A stretch of 64,000 bases of DNA from Phoronis australis (lineage: Eukaryota; Phoronida; Phoronidae). Shown here piece after piece: positions 12,355-24,773 of this stretch. The stretch's first letter is position 1, and each line of letters starts with the position of its first letter. Below the pieces are notes generated by a model, which was not told the origin of the DNA, made no database searches, and saw only the letters and a program-made list of their open reading frames with translations. Where the stretch lies: contig NMRA01000261.1 of the NCBI GenBank assembly GCA_002633005.1, positions 184,001 to 248,000 on the forward strand, given 5' to 3'. Both the position numbers and the translations under genes were made by a program.

Positions 12355-14230
12355 CTCAATATTTTCATCACTAAAATTTGTTTAATAGGTAAAATTTTAC
12401 AAAGCTTGTAATCATACAAAACCACATGTTTTCTTGACACAACTGCTACGTTATCTTTGGATGAAGCCACACCCCTTTTCATGTGCTCCAGCACTTTCAA
12501 GACTTGGCGCAGCAAAAACTACCCCTTCTCAAACAGGCAGAACTAGAATGACACAGTTTGCATGTTTAATGATGACGTATTCGCCAGTACAATGACATGA
12601 TTTGGACCCACAAATAAGAACAGATATGCAGTCACAATACAGTTTGAAAAATTTCGCAGGTCTTGGATTTTTTCCAGTTCAAGTAACCATGGGAACTATT
12701 TAGCACTTGAAATTTTTTAAAATTACGTATCTGTATTTATCGTTTTTTGATTTTATTTGACTGGGTCCAACACATCAAAATAACATCATACTAGTCAAGT
12801 ACACATCTAACATGCAGATATTAGTGAAAGCCCTAAAATTGTACGTTGCGTGTGTAGTATTTTTTGGTCATGCCTAGGGGGTGGCATAGGCCTCAAGGTG
12901 ACTCTCCACCAAATCTGCTTATGTCTTGTTTCCCATAATTGCAAACTAAGCACAGAATTTCACAGAAAAATTCAGAAACTTTGGAAGTAGTACAAGCTCA
13001 CACAATGCGTTGTGAGTATTAAATAGTTCTAAACTAGTCTTAACAAACAGCAACATGGCACAAGGATTGAATTACCAAAACTATAATTTCAGAACACATA
13101 TACTTCATTATTCGTAGAATTCTTTAGTTACACCTTCTGCACATAATCCTATAGAAATCTTGAATATTACACCAGAGCCACAGGAAATTGGTATGTCAAC
13201 ATATCAAAAGCCCTTAAGGCACCAGATTCCCTTATATGCCCAAAGCTAATCAATTGTTAAGGAGCAATTCTTGATACTTAGCATAGCCTCAATTCGCCAA
13301 ATGTGCCCTGCCAAAGCCCATTTCCAAGTAGGAGCTGATACTGACATAAGTGAGATGTTTCCCCGAGACAGATGATGACAAGCGGGCTCTTCCAACTTTT
13401 GCTGAACAAATCCGAGTTCCGAGTATTTTGTGTACGTGCTTGCATGTGGCATAAAGACTTTGTGACGACCTGGGATTTTTACCAGATCGTCAAACAATCG
13501 GAGGTCGCATTTGAGACCTACCGGCTACAAAATTGAGCCATGACGTGTGACCTTATCTGGTCACAAACAGTGGTAAACAACTCGGGCCCAATGTACCAAG
13601 CCTTTAAACCAAAAATTTCAAGAAAATAACCTTCACAAAGTTTTTCAGCAAGAAAATTAAAACAGTTGGGTCATAGTCCATTCCAGACGACCAAATCATA
13701 AATATAAGTAACACTTGTTCTACACCCCAAGACTTATAAAACACTGTAGCTTAATTGTTAAGTTAGGTTATTATTATTATACCAGATTGGTTAATATTGT
13801 AATTCTCCAACAAAATGTCATTTCTTCGAATTTGGGTGTAGTGAGCAAACACCTATTAAGTAAAGACCACGATTAAGTGGTCATTGTCTGTGAGTATGTA
13901 TCGCAAAAAGCACCTCCAAAACGTGAAGAGTTCTGACCACACAATAACTGACAGATGCAACAGCAATTCTTGCTAAGTAAACATCATTGATACAAAATGA
14001 ATTTGCTTATAGGTAGCAAGAAGGACCCAATTATAGTAATTTAATCAAGAGGATTCAATGATCTTCTGGACCAGGTCAATACTTCTCTTTCGATTTCATT
14101 ATTTTTTCTTACAGTTTAGTTCAGCAATTTCAGGTAGATTGACACTAAAGTTAATTCCCCCCAAAAAGAAGCGTGATATTAGTAAAAAAAGTTCAATATT
14201 TGAGCACAGACGAGAATTCCTTTGTAAAGT
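12355..14230. other. Intergenic stretch, no gene recognised
   Basis: No frame or repeat is supported. The 83-codon minus frame at 13246-13497 has no recognisable pattern. Confidence 0.5.
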
Positions 14231-14235
14231 ATGGG

Positions 14236-14800
14236 TCAATCCATACACAATGAGTCTTTCTCATATTTTTTGAGAACTGAAAATTTATGAAATTGGTTCA
14301 GTAGATGAAGAAATCTTTTCAAATACTGATTTGAGCCGTCCAAACAGAACACTGTGTCATCTGCACATTGCAATTTTTTTTTGAGTTCTTTGTTCCCAAC
14401 TTTGACACCCTTAATATTGCTGTTATTTTTAAATGTGATAGACGTGATCTCTGCACACAAAATAAATAAATATACAGGGTCACATTGATAACTTGACTTA
14501 TAGGAAAATATTCAGAAGTGAATCTGAATTGAACCACTCTAAGGCTAATCTGGCGCCATGGTTCAACAAGTGGACCAAGTGAATAAGAGTGTTCAAAATT
14601 GAAAAAAGCTAGAACGTAAATTAAATTCCAGGAAACAGAATCAAAAGCTTTTTCAAAATCTACCAACACCAGAAGAGCTAGGATGTTATGGCTGCCCACA
14701 TAATGAATCAGATCGAAAACATTCCCGGTGTTTTCAACCATGAATCTTCCTTTTATAAAACAGCCCTAATCTTGATAAGCAAAGAATCAATGACACTTTT
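14236..14800 (-). pseudogene. LINE reverse transcriptase fragment (L1/Tx1-like)
   Basis: Read on the minus strand, the fragment begins with an RMVENTG-type 'fingers' segment and then LLVLVDFEKAFDSVSWNLIY, the conserved RT block containing the first catalytic Asp (DFEKAFD). Further on, in another frame, comes QCADDTVFCLDGS, the active-site box in which the usual (Y/F)ADD reads CADD. A spacing-preserving KGRF-like segment lies just upstream near 14740. At least one frameshift and several stops separate the blocks, so the copy is dead. No endonuclease or 5' part is visible. The tight 'DFEKAFDSVSW' form points to the L1/Tx1 group. Confidence 0.8.
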
Positions 14801-14894
14801 AAGACAAAACAAACAATTAATGCCGTTAGGAATTGCTTTTAAAATGGTCCTAAAAATAAGACTTTTATTGCTAAAAACTGAAAAGCTGTATTAA

Positions 14895-15005
14895 ATAAAA
14901 AATTAAATATTTGAAAACTGTAACAGCGTTTTTGAGTTTTCATCTGAAACATTTATATCAAGTGAAATTTGACCAAGTTTTTGATACAGTTGTTTTGCTA
15001 TGAAT
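14895..15005 (+). repeat. Partial copy of the family also found near FDPS
   Basis: AACTGTAACAGCGTTTTTGA and the following CATTTATATCAAGTGAAATT correspond to 61029-61085 and, inverted, to about 57950-58010. This is a dispersed non-coding repeat of unknown class. Confidence 0.6.
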
Positions 15006-15224
15006 GCACTTTTCTTTTTTGGAAAATTTTACTTCGGTATAAGACAATCAATGACAGTTTGTAAAACAAAAAATCAAAGTCTACTTTCAGAAAATATGCG
15101 TTTTTATAGTTAAGAACAGGTTGATGAAACAGCGCTGTACAAGTTGTAAATGTTTTCATAAGTTTAGAATGTAAGTGCTCAGTTGTGGCTTTACATACAT
15201 TGATTATTAATAAAATGGGACCCA

Positions 15225-15880
15225 TGGGCTAGTTTCATAAAAAGCCACTTGAGACCAAAAATTTGTCTGAGTTAAGATCATAATTTGGGCTATTGGTTAA
15301 GACAGAAGACAAAATTAAGAAAAAAAATCATGAACACAAGGAAGGTTTTTGGTCTTCAGTTTTCACGAAGACAGAAATCAAGTCTGTGATTATAGGAAGA
15401 GCGCTTTTGCCACCTGTTGTGAATCCACAAAACTAAGAAAGTTGTTACGTAAACAAAATACAGTTGCAACAATAATCCTGGTCTCGGAACTCTACATGAG
15501 GATTCATTTACAGCATTTTGGACATAATTGGGATCTTGTTTACACAAGAAGACACTCAGCTACAGCTAGAAAATAGTTCTCATGCACAGTAAGTTGTGCC
15601 TTTTGCATTGCATTGTCTCTACACAGCTTCTACGGTGTTTTGCCAGTTCTCAAATCAAAAGTCAACGATTTTTAATTTGACATTGGTCAGGGCTATTAGA
15701 TTGTAAAATATTGCGAAATGTATAACGGTTAACGGAATTGGTTTGTCAACAGTTTACAGTAATGATAGCCATAAATTTTCGGCCATTTATACCAGCAGTC
15801 CACCTAAAATGTAGAAGGCTAACTTTTAGTCTTAATTTTGGTCTAAAGAACTTTCATGAAACAAGACCAACACATATTGT
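15225..15880. mobile_element. Possible MITE with inverted ends
   Basis: TAGTTTCATAAAAAGCCACT, followed by GAGACCAAAAATT near 15230-15275, pairs imperfectly with the complement of 15805-15870 (TTGTTTCATGAAAGTTCTTT, then AGACCAAAATTAAGAC). The interior is non-coding. The target duplication is not clear, so the boundaries are approximate. Confidence 0.4.
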
Positions 15881-16750
15881 TCTCAGTTAGCCTGATTTTG
15901 ATCAAAGGTAAGACTGAATCTGTGAGTATTAACATATGTGAAATAAGTTGGCTTGAAAAAAGAAGCTATAAATTAAATAAAACATAGTTATTTAATTGAT
16001 GCAAGAAACTTAGCAACCGAGTTGGTAGACTAACCATGACGCACTTGAACATAGTAGTGTGATTAAAATCAATACTATATTACTGATTAGCACATTAAAC
16101 ACACCCGATTCAACTAAATTCACTGGGAACCAATGATGAATGCAACCAAGGTAAAAGAACAACATAGTTTATTTCAAATTTTCATTTACTCCCTTGTGGT
16201 GACCACTACACTGATTTGAGTGGTAACAATGTTACATAATACAAGTGTTAATACACAAAAGACAGACTTGGCCAAAGCACCCTGAGCAGTTTCTCCAATA
16301 CTAATAAGTCTTCACCAGTTTTGCACACAATAGGGCGGAAAACTGAAATTTCGTCTTGCCCAATTTAACAAGAAAATGAAGCATTAAGCAAAATTTTGAG
16401 CCCAGCATTTGATTGGTTTGTGCTGTTATAGATTTCATATTAAAACAATATTTGGTTCCAATATCAAGGTAATTAGTCTTTAAATAAAAAGCAAAATGAT
16501 GGTTTTGACAAATGTTTTTCATGAAATGTTAAAGAATTACAACAGTCAAAAGTTGTTTATGACGTTCGGCCACCTAACAACTATATTTTACTATTTTGTC
16601 ACAATACAACAGCCATTATTTCAATGGACACTATAGATACATGGGATCGACTTGTCGACATAACACGCCATGCTGTATCACACGAAGATTAGCATTAGCA
16701 GTTAGCACGCAATTTTTTCCATAAAGTTGGACACGAGCAATGCTGGGGCA
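15881..16750. other. Intergenic stretch, nothing recognised
   Basis: AT-rich sequence leading into the monomer array. No supported feature. Confidence 0.5.
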
Positions 16751-16754
16751 TTGT

Positions 16755-18670
16755 CATGCGCCCACGGTGCATCGCAAACGTTTGTTTCTGATGGCCACTA
16801 GGAGGTGCTGCAGTAGACGAGTAAAGTTTTATTGAAATCAGTTGTCTATATATATCATCTGGAAATACTCTTCTCTCAAACAACACTTGAAAAGCCCCTA
16901 CTCAAGAACAAATGGCGCTGGCACATGGTCATCCAGAAACATTCTGCCCCCTAACAACACTTGAAAAGTCCTTAGCCACAAAAACAAAGGGTCTGGCACA
17001 TTGACATCATATATGTCTGTGTCAAGTTTTGTTGACATCCGTCAATCGTATTTTTAGGTATCATCTGGAATTGCTTTCGTTCCAAACAACACATGAAAAC
17101 CCTGGAAAACTGTCGTCGGAACCACCCAAAAATCAAATGGCGCCGGTGCAATGTCATCATATACCTCTGTGTCAAGTTTTGAAGACATCCGTTAATCGGT
17201 TCTTTAGGTATCAGCCAGAAACGTTCTTCCCCAAACAACAATTGGCCACTAAGGAGGTGCTGCAGCAGTTACAAGATTCCGTCCAAAAATTTAATGGTGC
17301 AAGCACTTTATTATATACCTCTGTATCAAGTTTCATTGAAATCTGTCAATCCATTCTCCAGATATCATTCAGAAAAGCTCTTCTACAAAGTCACCACTAT
17401 GAGGCTCCAGTGGTCAAATCCGCCCGAAATCAAATGTTGCCTCCGCATTGTCATCACATACCTCTGTATTAAGTTTCATTGATATCCATTTATCAATTCT
17501 CTAGATATCATCTGGAAACCCTCTTCTTTCAACTAACACTTGCAAAGCTTCTTGTTGAAAACAGAATAGCCACCATTGGTCAAATCTGCCCAAAAAATTG
17601 CCAGCGCGATGACATTACATACTTCTGTACCAAGTTTTATCGAAAAACATCAGTTGGTTCTCCGCATATCATTACGAAACACTCTTCCCCAAACACAACC
17701 TGAATTAAGTCCAATGTTAAAAACAAAACACCACAAGTGGTTGAATCAGCATGAAAATTTAATGGTGCTCCCCCAATGCTATCACATACGATACCTCTGT
17801 GTCAACTTTCACTGAAATCCTTCACTGGATTCTCTACATATCATCCCGAAACGCTCTCACACAAAATGGCTACTTGAATCTGCCCGGCCGGTGATGGTGC
17901 AATCTGATCATATACGTTTGTGTCGAGTATCAATGCAATTGGTCAATCAGTCCAGATACCATCCGGAAACGCTCTTCCCCCAAACAACACTTGAAAAGCC
18001 CTTGTCGAAAACAAAATGGCCACTAGGAGGTTCTACATAGGTTGGGGCAGGTAAATTGACATCAGACACCTCTATATCAACTTATAATGTAATTCTTCTA
18101 TTGTTTCACTACATATTATCCAGAAATACTCTTATAACAAATGGCCACTAGGAGGGGTTGCAGTAATCAAATCCGTCCAAAATCGAATGGTTCTGGCACA
18201 TTCACATGACAGGTCTGTGACAAATTTTACTGAAATCCGCCAATTGATTCTCTAGAAATCATCCAAAACACTCTCACCCCCAAAACAATATTTGAAAAGC
18301 CCTTGCTGAGAACAAAATGGCCACTAGGAGGTGCTGCAGCGGTCAAATCCACCCAAAAATTTAATAGTGGTAGTGCATTGATATCACATACCATTGTGTC
18401 AAGTTTCATTGAAATCTGAATCTAAGATATCTGGAAACTCTCTTTCCAAAAAAATACTGAAAAAGCAACTCCCCCTGACCCCAGGGTCGGGGCACACTAA
18501 ACAGTGGCTAGAACTGTTCTAGTGATACCCTACACTCTTCAGCCAAATTTCATCAACATCGGACAACGGGTTTTTGAGATATCGAGCGAACACCTGGACA
18601 ACCTAAGAACCAGATGCCCAGAAAAAGTGATGATAATACCATATGTAACATACCGTCCGTATATATGAGG
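16755..18670 (+). repeat. Tandem array A of ~145-160-bp monomers
   Basis: Successive degenerate units share TGGCCACTAGGAGGTGCTGC, a following 'GTCAAATCCRCCC' block, a 'CATATACCTCTGTGTCAAGT' block, and 'TCTTCCCCAAACAACACTTG'. Clear box copies start at 16792, 18017, 18142 and 18318, with decayed ones near 17243, 17391 and 17565. The array ends with 'TTTTTGAGATATCGAGCGAA' and a short 'CCGTCCGTATATATGAGG' segment ahead of CATAAAAATT, like the ends of the sister arrays. Several ~60-90-codon frames within it are repeat artefacts. Confidence 0.85.
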
Positions 18671-18684
18671 ACGCATAAAAATTA

Positions 18685-18780
18685 CTGGTATTATAAATCA
18701 AATTCCAGGGAATGGAATCAAAGGCGTTCTCAAAATCTAATTTAACAATGCCATCTTGTGTTCAATTTGCCCCAAAAACA
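18685..18780 (-). pseudogene. Small LINE reverse transcriptase relic
   Basis: On the minus strand the frame reads GIVKLDFENAFDSIPWNLIY, the same RT block (first catalytic Asp) as the fragment at 14236-14800, with different substitutions. Only this block is clearly preserved. It directly follows array A. The two fragments are independent copies or remains of one element separated by array A. Confidence 0.65.
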
Positions 18781-20040
18781 ACAGGCCCTCAACCTTTTTG
18801 CAAGATACATTTTAAATGTATAAGTCATGCCGTAACTCCGATTAAACATTCCAGATAGCACTTGAAGAGATATACAACATATTGCAGAAAGATCCATCAA
18901 GGGACGAGGAGATACAGCATGAGAAATCAACTTAAAGAGAGCACCAGTAAGTGTTGATATCCGCCCACAATGTGCTTCTAGGGGTGCTTAGCAATTTCAT
19001 GTAACTTTCAAGGAGACAACAAGTTGACCATAAGTTTTAGTTGCACTAGTCAGAATTGACAAAAAAGTATTGCAGTGCTCAACCTGCACCTCACCAACAC
19101 GACTTCAGATTGTGTTTGGTGACCTGGGAAAATCCCATGCCTCCAGTGTATCTTCTGTAATTGGTAAGAGGAATTAAGTTAGATTGGACGGTGCATATTC
19201 ATGAGAGAAATAAAAGAGGTATGCGTAATGTTTTAATAATGCTGACAACAGCACGTTTTGGATAGCGTTCTCCGACATCAGTATTGGGGACCTCAGTTTC
19301 AATTTGGCGACTTGAGTTTTTCGCTACGTTGCATTTGGGGAGTTGGAGTTGAGTGTCGAGCACTGTGTTGGCACCTCACCTTTTTAAAATTAACATCAAA
19401 TCAAAAAGTTTAATAAGAAACGGTTTTAAGCATTCGCTAAAAAGAAATATATGCAACAAAGTGACATAACACGAGTTATTCAAAAAGTAGCTAGAGTTGA
19501 CTTCTTCTTTTCACAAATAGTATTTCACTCATTAAATATATTTATGCGAGCACATGGACCCATCACATCTTACACCCCCTTTTTCCTCAATTCAGATCAG
19601 TCCACTTATTGTGCAGGGCTGCCTACATGAAGATTACTCCCAGCCATCTTGGTCTATGTTATTGTGTGCAATAAGTTTGGTCAGCTCCAGTGTGGAATTG
19701 GTGGCGACGTCCCCTCACCTAAAAAATTACCACCTGAGTAGGCACAGGTGAACAAGGCTCCTACGAGATTCATTCACACAACAAATTTCAGAAAAATACT
19801 TTCGGAGACAACATAACTATTGTCCATAAAGCGAAAAATCTGTCCCTACAGCACCATCTTGCGTAAGATTTCAATCAAAACATAGTAAGCCTTCAGCTAC
19901 TGACAAGGCTCATTTGTACATAAATTTCATGTTAAATAGGAATACTACATGTAAGGTCCAAACAAAGAAACAATTAGCAAAAAACAACTTCGTAGATAAG
20001 CAAAATACTTGGTTTTCACCAACTAATACAAGAGCATCGC
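18781..20040. other. Intergenic stretch with one monomer-head relic
   Basis: CCGCCCACAATGTGCTTCTA near 18960 matches the head segment found at 20055 and 42506, so it is a truncated member of the monomer family. Nothing else is supported. Confidence 0.5.
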
Positions 20041-20044
20041 AGAG

Positions 20045-21805
20045 TGTTGAAATGCGCCCACGAATGCATTGCAAATGGACTGCTTTTAGGGTTGTTTATT
20101 TGTGTCATAAAAATGGCCACTAGATGGCGCAAAAACGTTCAATCCATCTGAAAACCGAAACATGTCATTGCTTCTTTAATAGAAAGCTATACACCAAATT
20201 TCATAGAAATCCGTCAAGGAACTTCATAGAAACAAAGGAAAACAGAATAAAATTAAATAGGAAGGACACCGTTCGTTGAGTCCGGCTGAAAGTCGTCATT
20301 TTCTGTTGTTAGCTTCATATAAATACACTTACTAATCAAATTTAATAAAGATCCTGCAGTGGGTTTAGGAGATACTGCTATTGGACGCAAAACAAAACAA
20401 AACAAAACAAAACAAAACTACCACTAGGAGGCGCCTAAGCAGTCAATTTGTCATCTTCAACTGTCCTCTTCACACTGAGAACATATACGCCAATTTTCAA
20501 AACCATCCTCAGAATAGACGCCAAAAAATAGACTCGAAAACAGCAAAAATGGCCACTAGGTGGTGCAAAATACCTTGATTCCATCCAAAACCGGAGGATA
20601 GAGTCATCACACCTATAGATGCCCATATTCAAAATTTTATGAAAATCCGTTGAGGACCTTTGAAGATACAGAGGTAAACAAAAAACTAAAAGTGCCACCA
20701 GGAGGAACACCAGTAGTCAGATCCATTCGAAAATCGTCGTTGTCCGTTGTTGACATCATATAAACACACTTGTTAAACTTAGTAAAGATCCTGCAAACGG
20801 CTTAGGAGATACAGCCATGGGCAAAAAAAAAAAAACGAAACTGCCACTAGGAGGCGCCACAGTAGTCGAAGTCATCAGAAAATCATCGTCACCTGTCCAC
20901 TTCATAGTTAAAACATACATGCTAATTTTCACAATTATCCTGAAAACGGTTTGGTTGAAAGAGGGTTGAACGCCAAAAACGGACTCAAAAACAGTAAATA
21001 TGGCCACTAGGTGACACAAACTAGGTCGAATTCATCTGAAAACGAAAAAATAGTGTCACCTCACAGAAGCCTGTACGCCAAATTGTATGAAAATACTTTG
21101 AGGACATTTGAAGATACAGAGGTATACGTAAAAAAATAAAATTGCTACTAGGTGGCATACCAGTAGTCAGAACTGTCCAAAAGTCGTCGTCGTCTGTTGT
21201 CATCATCATACGTACTTAATTTAGTAAAGATCCTGCAAACGATTTAGGAGATATAGCTATAGGCGCAAAAAAAACAAGACTTCCAATAGGAGAAGCCACA
21301 GTAGCCGAACTCATCCGAAAATGATCGTTAACCATCCTCTTCATAGTAAAAATATACATGCCAATTTTCACAATCATGCTTAGAGCGGTTTGGTTGACGG
21401 AGGGGTGGATGCTAAAAAACAGACTCGAAAACAGTAAAAATGGCCACTAGGTGGCGCAAACTACGTCAAATCCTTTCGAAAACAGGATACCATCGTCTCA
21501 CTAACAGATGCCTATATACCAAATTTTGTGAAAATATATCGAGGACCTTTGAAGATACAAAGGCAAAGGTAAAAAACTAAAATTGCCATTAGGGGGCACA
21601 CCAGTAGTCATATCCGTCTGAAACTTCGCTCATGCCGTCCCATTCATGAAAGGAACAAATGTGCAAAATTTCATGAACATACATCAACCAGTTTTGGAGA
21701 TAGAGCAGCGGACGTCGGACTGACATAGGACGGACGCCACCCAGATGGACGGACGGACAGAGATGACGGCATAATGCGTCCACATATAAATATGTGGGTG
21801 CATAA
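20045..21805 (+). repeat. Tandem array B: three-monomer higher-order repeat
   Basis: Three monomer types alternate. Type A carries TGGCCACTAGGTGGCGC (starts 20114, 20550, 21001, 21441). Type B carries TTGCCACTAGG-GGCACACC (near 20258, 20693, 21143, 21583). Type C carries CTGCCACTAGGAGGCGCC (20421, 20841, 21281). Monomer spacing is 138-160 bp and the A-B-C block repeats every ~440-451 bp. The array begins with a head segment (GCGCCCACGAATGCATTGC) and ends in a hairpin. It has no coding potential; short minus-strand frames are artefacts. Confidence 0.85.
20386..20419 (+). repeat. (AAAAC)n microsatellite
   Basis: Seven or so AAAAC units immediately precede a type C monomer of array B. Confidence 0.95.
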
Positions 21806-21806
21806 A
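21768..21806. repeat. Terminal hairpin of array B
   Basis: TGCGTCCACATAT and ATATGTGGGTGCA form a 13-bp stem (two G-T type pairs) around AA. The same palindromic end is seen near 6725, 42905 and, on the other strand, 56292-56320. It probably marks the boundary of the repeating unit. Confidence 0.75.
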
Positions 21807-24770
21807 AAGGAAAGGTTGCCCTTGACATTGTACTGATAAAATTGATTCACCTTAACCATACATTAAAGAACATGTATTATGCATCTAGTCATACAGTGAA
21901 CTCAGTCACTATCCCAGAGGAGGGTAAACTCAGTCATCTACTATTGGCATGTGGGAAGGTTCGGTAAGGACAAACTCCAGCAGCCTACACTAATAATAAT
22001 TATTCCATACATCACACTATGAAAGCAGCAGTCTTGGCAAAACAAATGGCCTAACGCCAACCAGCCCAGTCCTAGAGCTCTTCTCATTGTGAGCATTATG
22101 TAAAATGCTGATGCATTGAGCTGTGAACTCCGTAGGCCCTTTCATACTAAATCCAGCATGAGTGGACCGTTGACATCAACTGCGAAGTTAATTGAAATGT
22201 TCATACCAGCTTCGGTAGTTAATGGCGTCGGAAGTAAACGGTAGGTGACGCAGTGGATATCAAAGTGATCACAAGGTAGCGCTGATGCATCTTGTGCATA
22301 CTAAGATTTTTTTATGTGACAATTTGAGAACATTACGTGAGCTAATTGATATAAAACTTATTTCTGATTTAACTGGTGACTATTCAAGCAAAATACAAGC
22401 AACTATTAGCGACGACAATGCCCTTTATTGTAGATGATAGCAGCTGGCCCCTGGCGAGAACTTCGATGAGACTGAAGTTGGCCGTTCATACCGAACTGTA
22501 CCATCGATGCTCCGCTGTTAAATCCACCTGTTTACTGCAAAGTTAACTGGTGCTATTCAATCCAGGACTGAAGTTAAATGTTTATATTGATCGCAATTCC
22601 CCCAAATCATTGATGTGTCGACATTAATATAAGAGGCCTTGCGTCTGGTGAGGACAGGACTGGAGGGTAAAGGGGGAAGCAGTTTTAGAAGTTTAGACGG
22701 TAACATGAACTCAAGACTTGGTGGATACATTGGTCTCTACACATTTGTTTGAGCTGTAATACCCACTAATCAATAACTATGTTGAACCAGCATGTCTCCC
22801 TGTTTAGCTGGATAAAAACAAAAAGAATTATCAATGCTTTTACTCCACTAAAATTGGTCTCATAGTACTATTTCTTACAGTGATGGAATTCGATAATTCC
22901 TTCAGCAGCAAGGACATAAAAACTATCAGGAACTCTTCAGAATCCCAGGTTCGTCAATCCTAAAATTACTATCCGAAAATGGCGCACATACGCAGTGGAC
23001 TGTCTTGAGTTGGTAAATGTAATGGTATGGAATATTAGGAGACCAATTCTATAAAAGTAGAAAGCCTCATTCAATTTTCTCAGCCCGCTTATTTACAGGT
23101 CGACAAAATGCAGCTTTAATAAAAGAGTACGTTTCCACTTCCACGTTGTTTCAAGCTTAAAAACACGAACTTCAAATGAGAACTAATTACCAACTAATGC
23201 TCTTTCATAGACTAAGAAGTCAAATTAAAACTTGAACTTCATATTAGAACTAAGTTTTTGGAGACGCATCATCAGTAAATGGCATTATATTTCATTTTCA
23301 AAAATAAGGAAATTGGCAAAAACTTAATAACAAAAATGAAAAAAACAACTCTTAGTGCATTAGACCCACACATTTGTAGAGACAAGTCGATAAACATGTC
23401 CATCAAACTAAACTCTAAATGCTAAGCCTTCATGCATGGCTTCCATTCATAGCCTTCAGGCATTAACTTGGTCTCACTGCATGAGGAGCATTTGACGTGG
23501 AACAGCGCGTGGAACAGCTAATCCCGTGTGAAGCAAACTGACACCACAGCAGCCATTTTTGTTACCGGTTTGCACTCATTCAGTTGCCCTGGTGTCAACA
23601 ACACATCAAAACACAAACTGAGGCATGACGCAAGGGATTGTCTTATAAGCAATTGCACAATAGCATACATACATTGTTTTGCACATTCGCCATAGTTAAT
23701 CTGCACACTGTCTTCATGTAATTAATTTCCGTGCTGATCCAGTTTGTGACGTCATGTGAATGTTACTGAAGTAGAGCAACTCGCACCGCGTCAAGTATTT
23801 ATCATGTAACAAACGGATGAAGGGTCAGCATTTTACATCATGCCCTCAGGATGAGATCTTCAGCTTACTTTTAAGTACCATTAACAACTGACCCATGGGT
23901 AACAGAGGAGCTTTATGGACATCACTTATCTTTAAAATAACTTAATATACCCATGTTAGGAAGTAGGTACTTCAGATAAAATCACTGACCAAATAGGTTA
24001 CAACAAACATCTTTCATACTTGATTGCTCAGTTGTCACAATGACATAACACAACACCATACTTTAAAGAGAACCATAAAAATATACAGTTTTATCAGGAA
24101 CATCATTCTGAGGCTAAGTTCACCCATGCTAACACATGGATTCACTCTTACTTGTTAAATTTATTCAAATTTCTTTTAAATAACCTCACTTTTATCAAAA
24201 GGTTTCTTTTGCTATTTTACAAAGAACAGTTTCGGACTATCACCATAACCACTAATGTTCATGGGGGCAAAATCTGAAAGATTTGCTGGATTAACTTATC
24301 ATTTGAAGTTTTGCTTTTAGCAAAGTTTCGATAAGTGTGGTTTCAGTTAGTGGGAAAGGTTCACTCTCGTAGGTAAACTGCAAGCAAAACTGCATTGAAA
24401 ATAAAGCAAAGGTTCGGCATTTAACCAAACTTTGGTGTGGTAGAAAAGCTCAGAGCAAAGCTTCCGCGAAGTTATCGATAGAAGTCGCGACAACAAAATA
24501 CAAGCTCGCGAGACTCAATGAGATAACCCGCAAAAGGATACACAGCTGCTGAAGAATAACAGAACTGATCATTTTAATAAATGCGCCGCCTGGTTACTGA
24601 CGGCAAGAGAACAATTTTCAGTTAGCCTCGAACCAACCATTTAATATTCCTTTGAAATTACAAATGAACTGCACTGTCTACAACTTTGTTATCGCTGTCT
24701 AGTGGGAATGGTAATTGAACTTCGGTGAAGTTTCGACAAATCAAAGTTCCTTTAATGGGAAAGCAACTTG
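21807..24770. other. Intergenic stretch, no gene recognised
   Basis: GC content rises somewhat at 22100-22700, but I found no frame, splice pattern or clear inverted ends. Short frames at 23518-23706 and 24658-24846 show no family pattern. Confidence 0.45.
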
Positions 24771-24773
24771 TAA

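Noticed and set aside
22100-22700. Possible transposon with GGCCCTTTCATAC and GGCCGTTCATACC segments
   Set aside because: Both segments point the same way and no inverted end or target duplication could be found.
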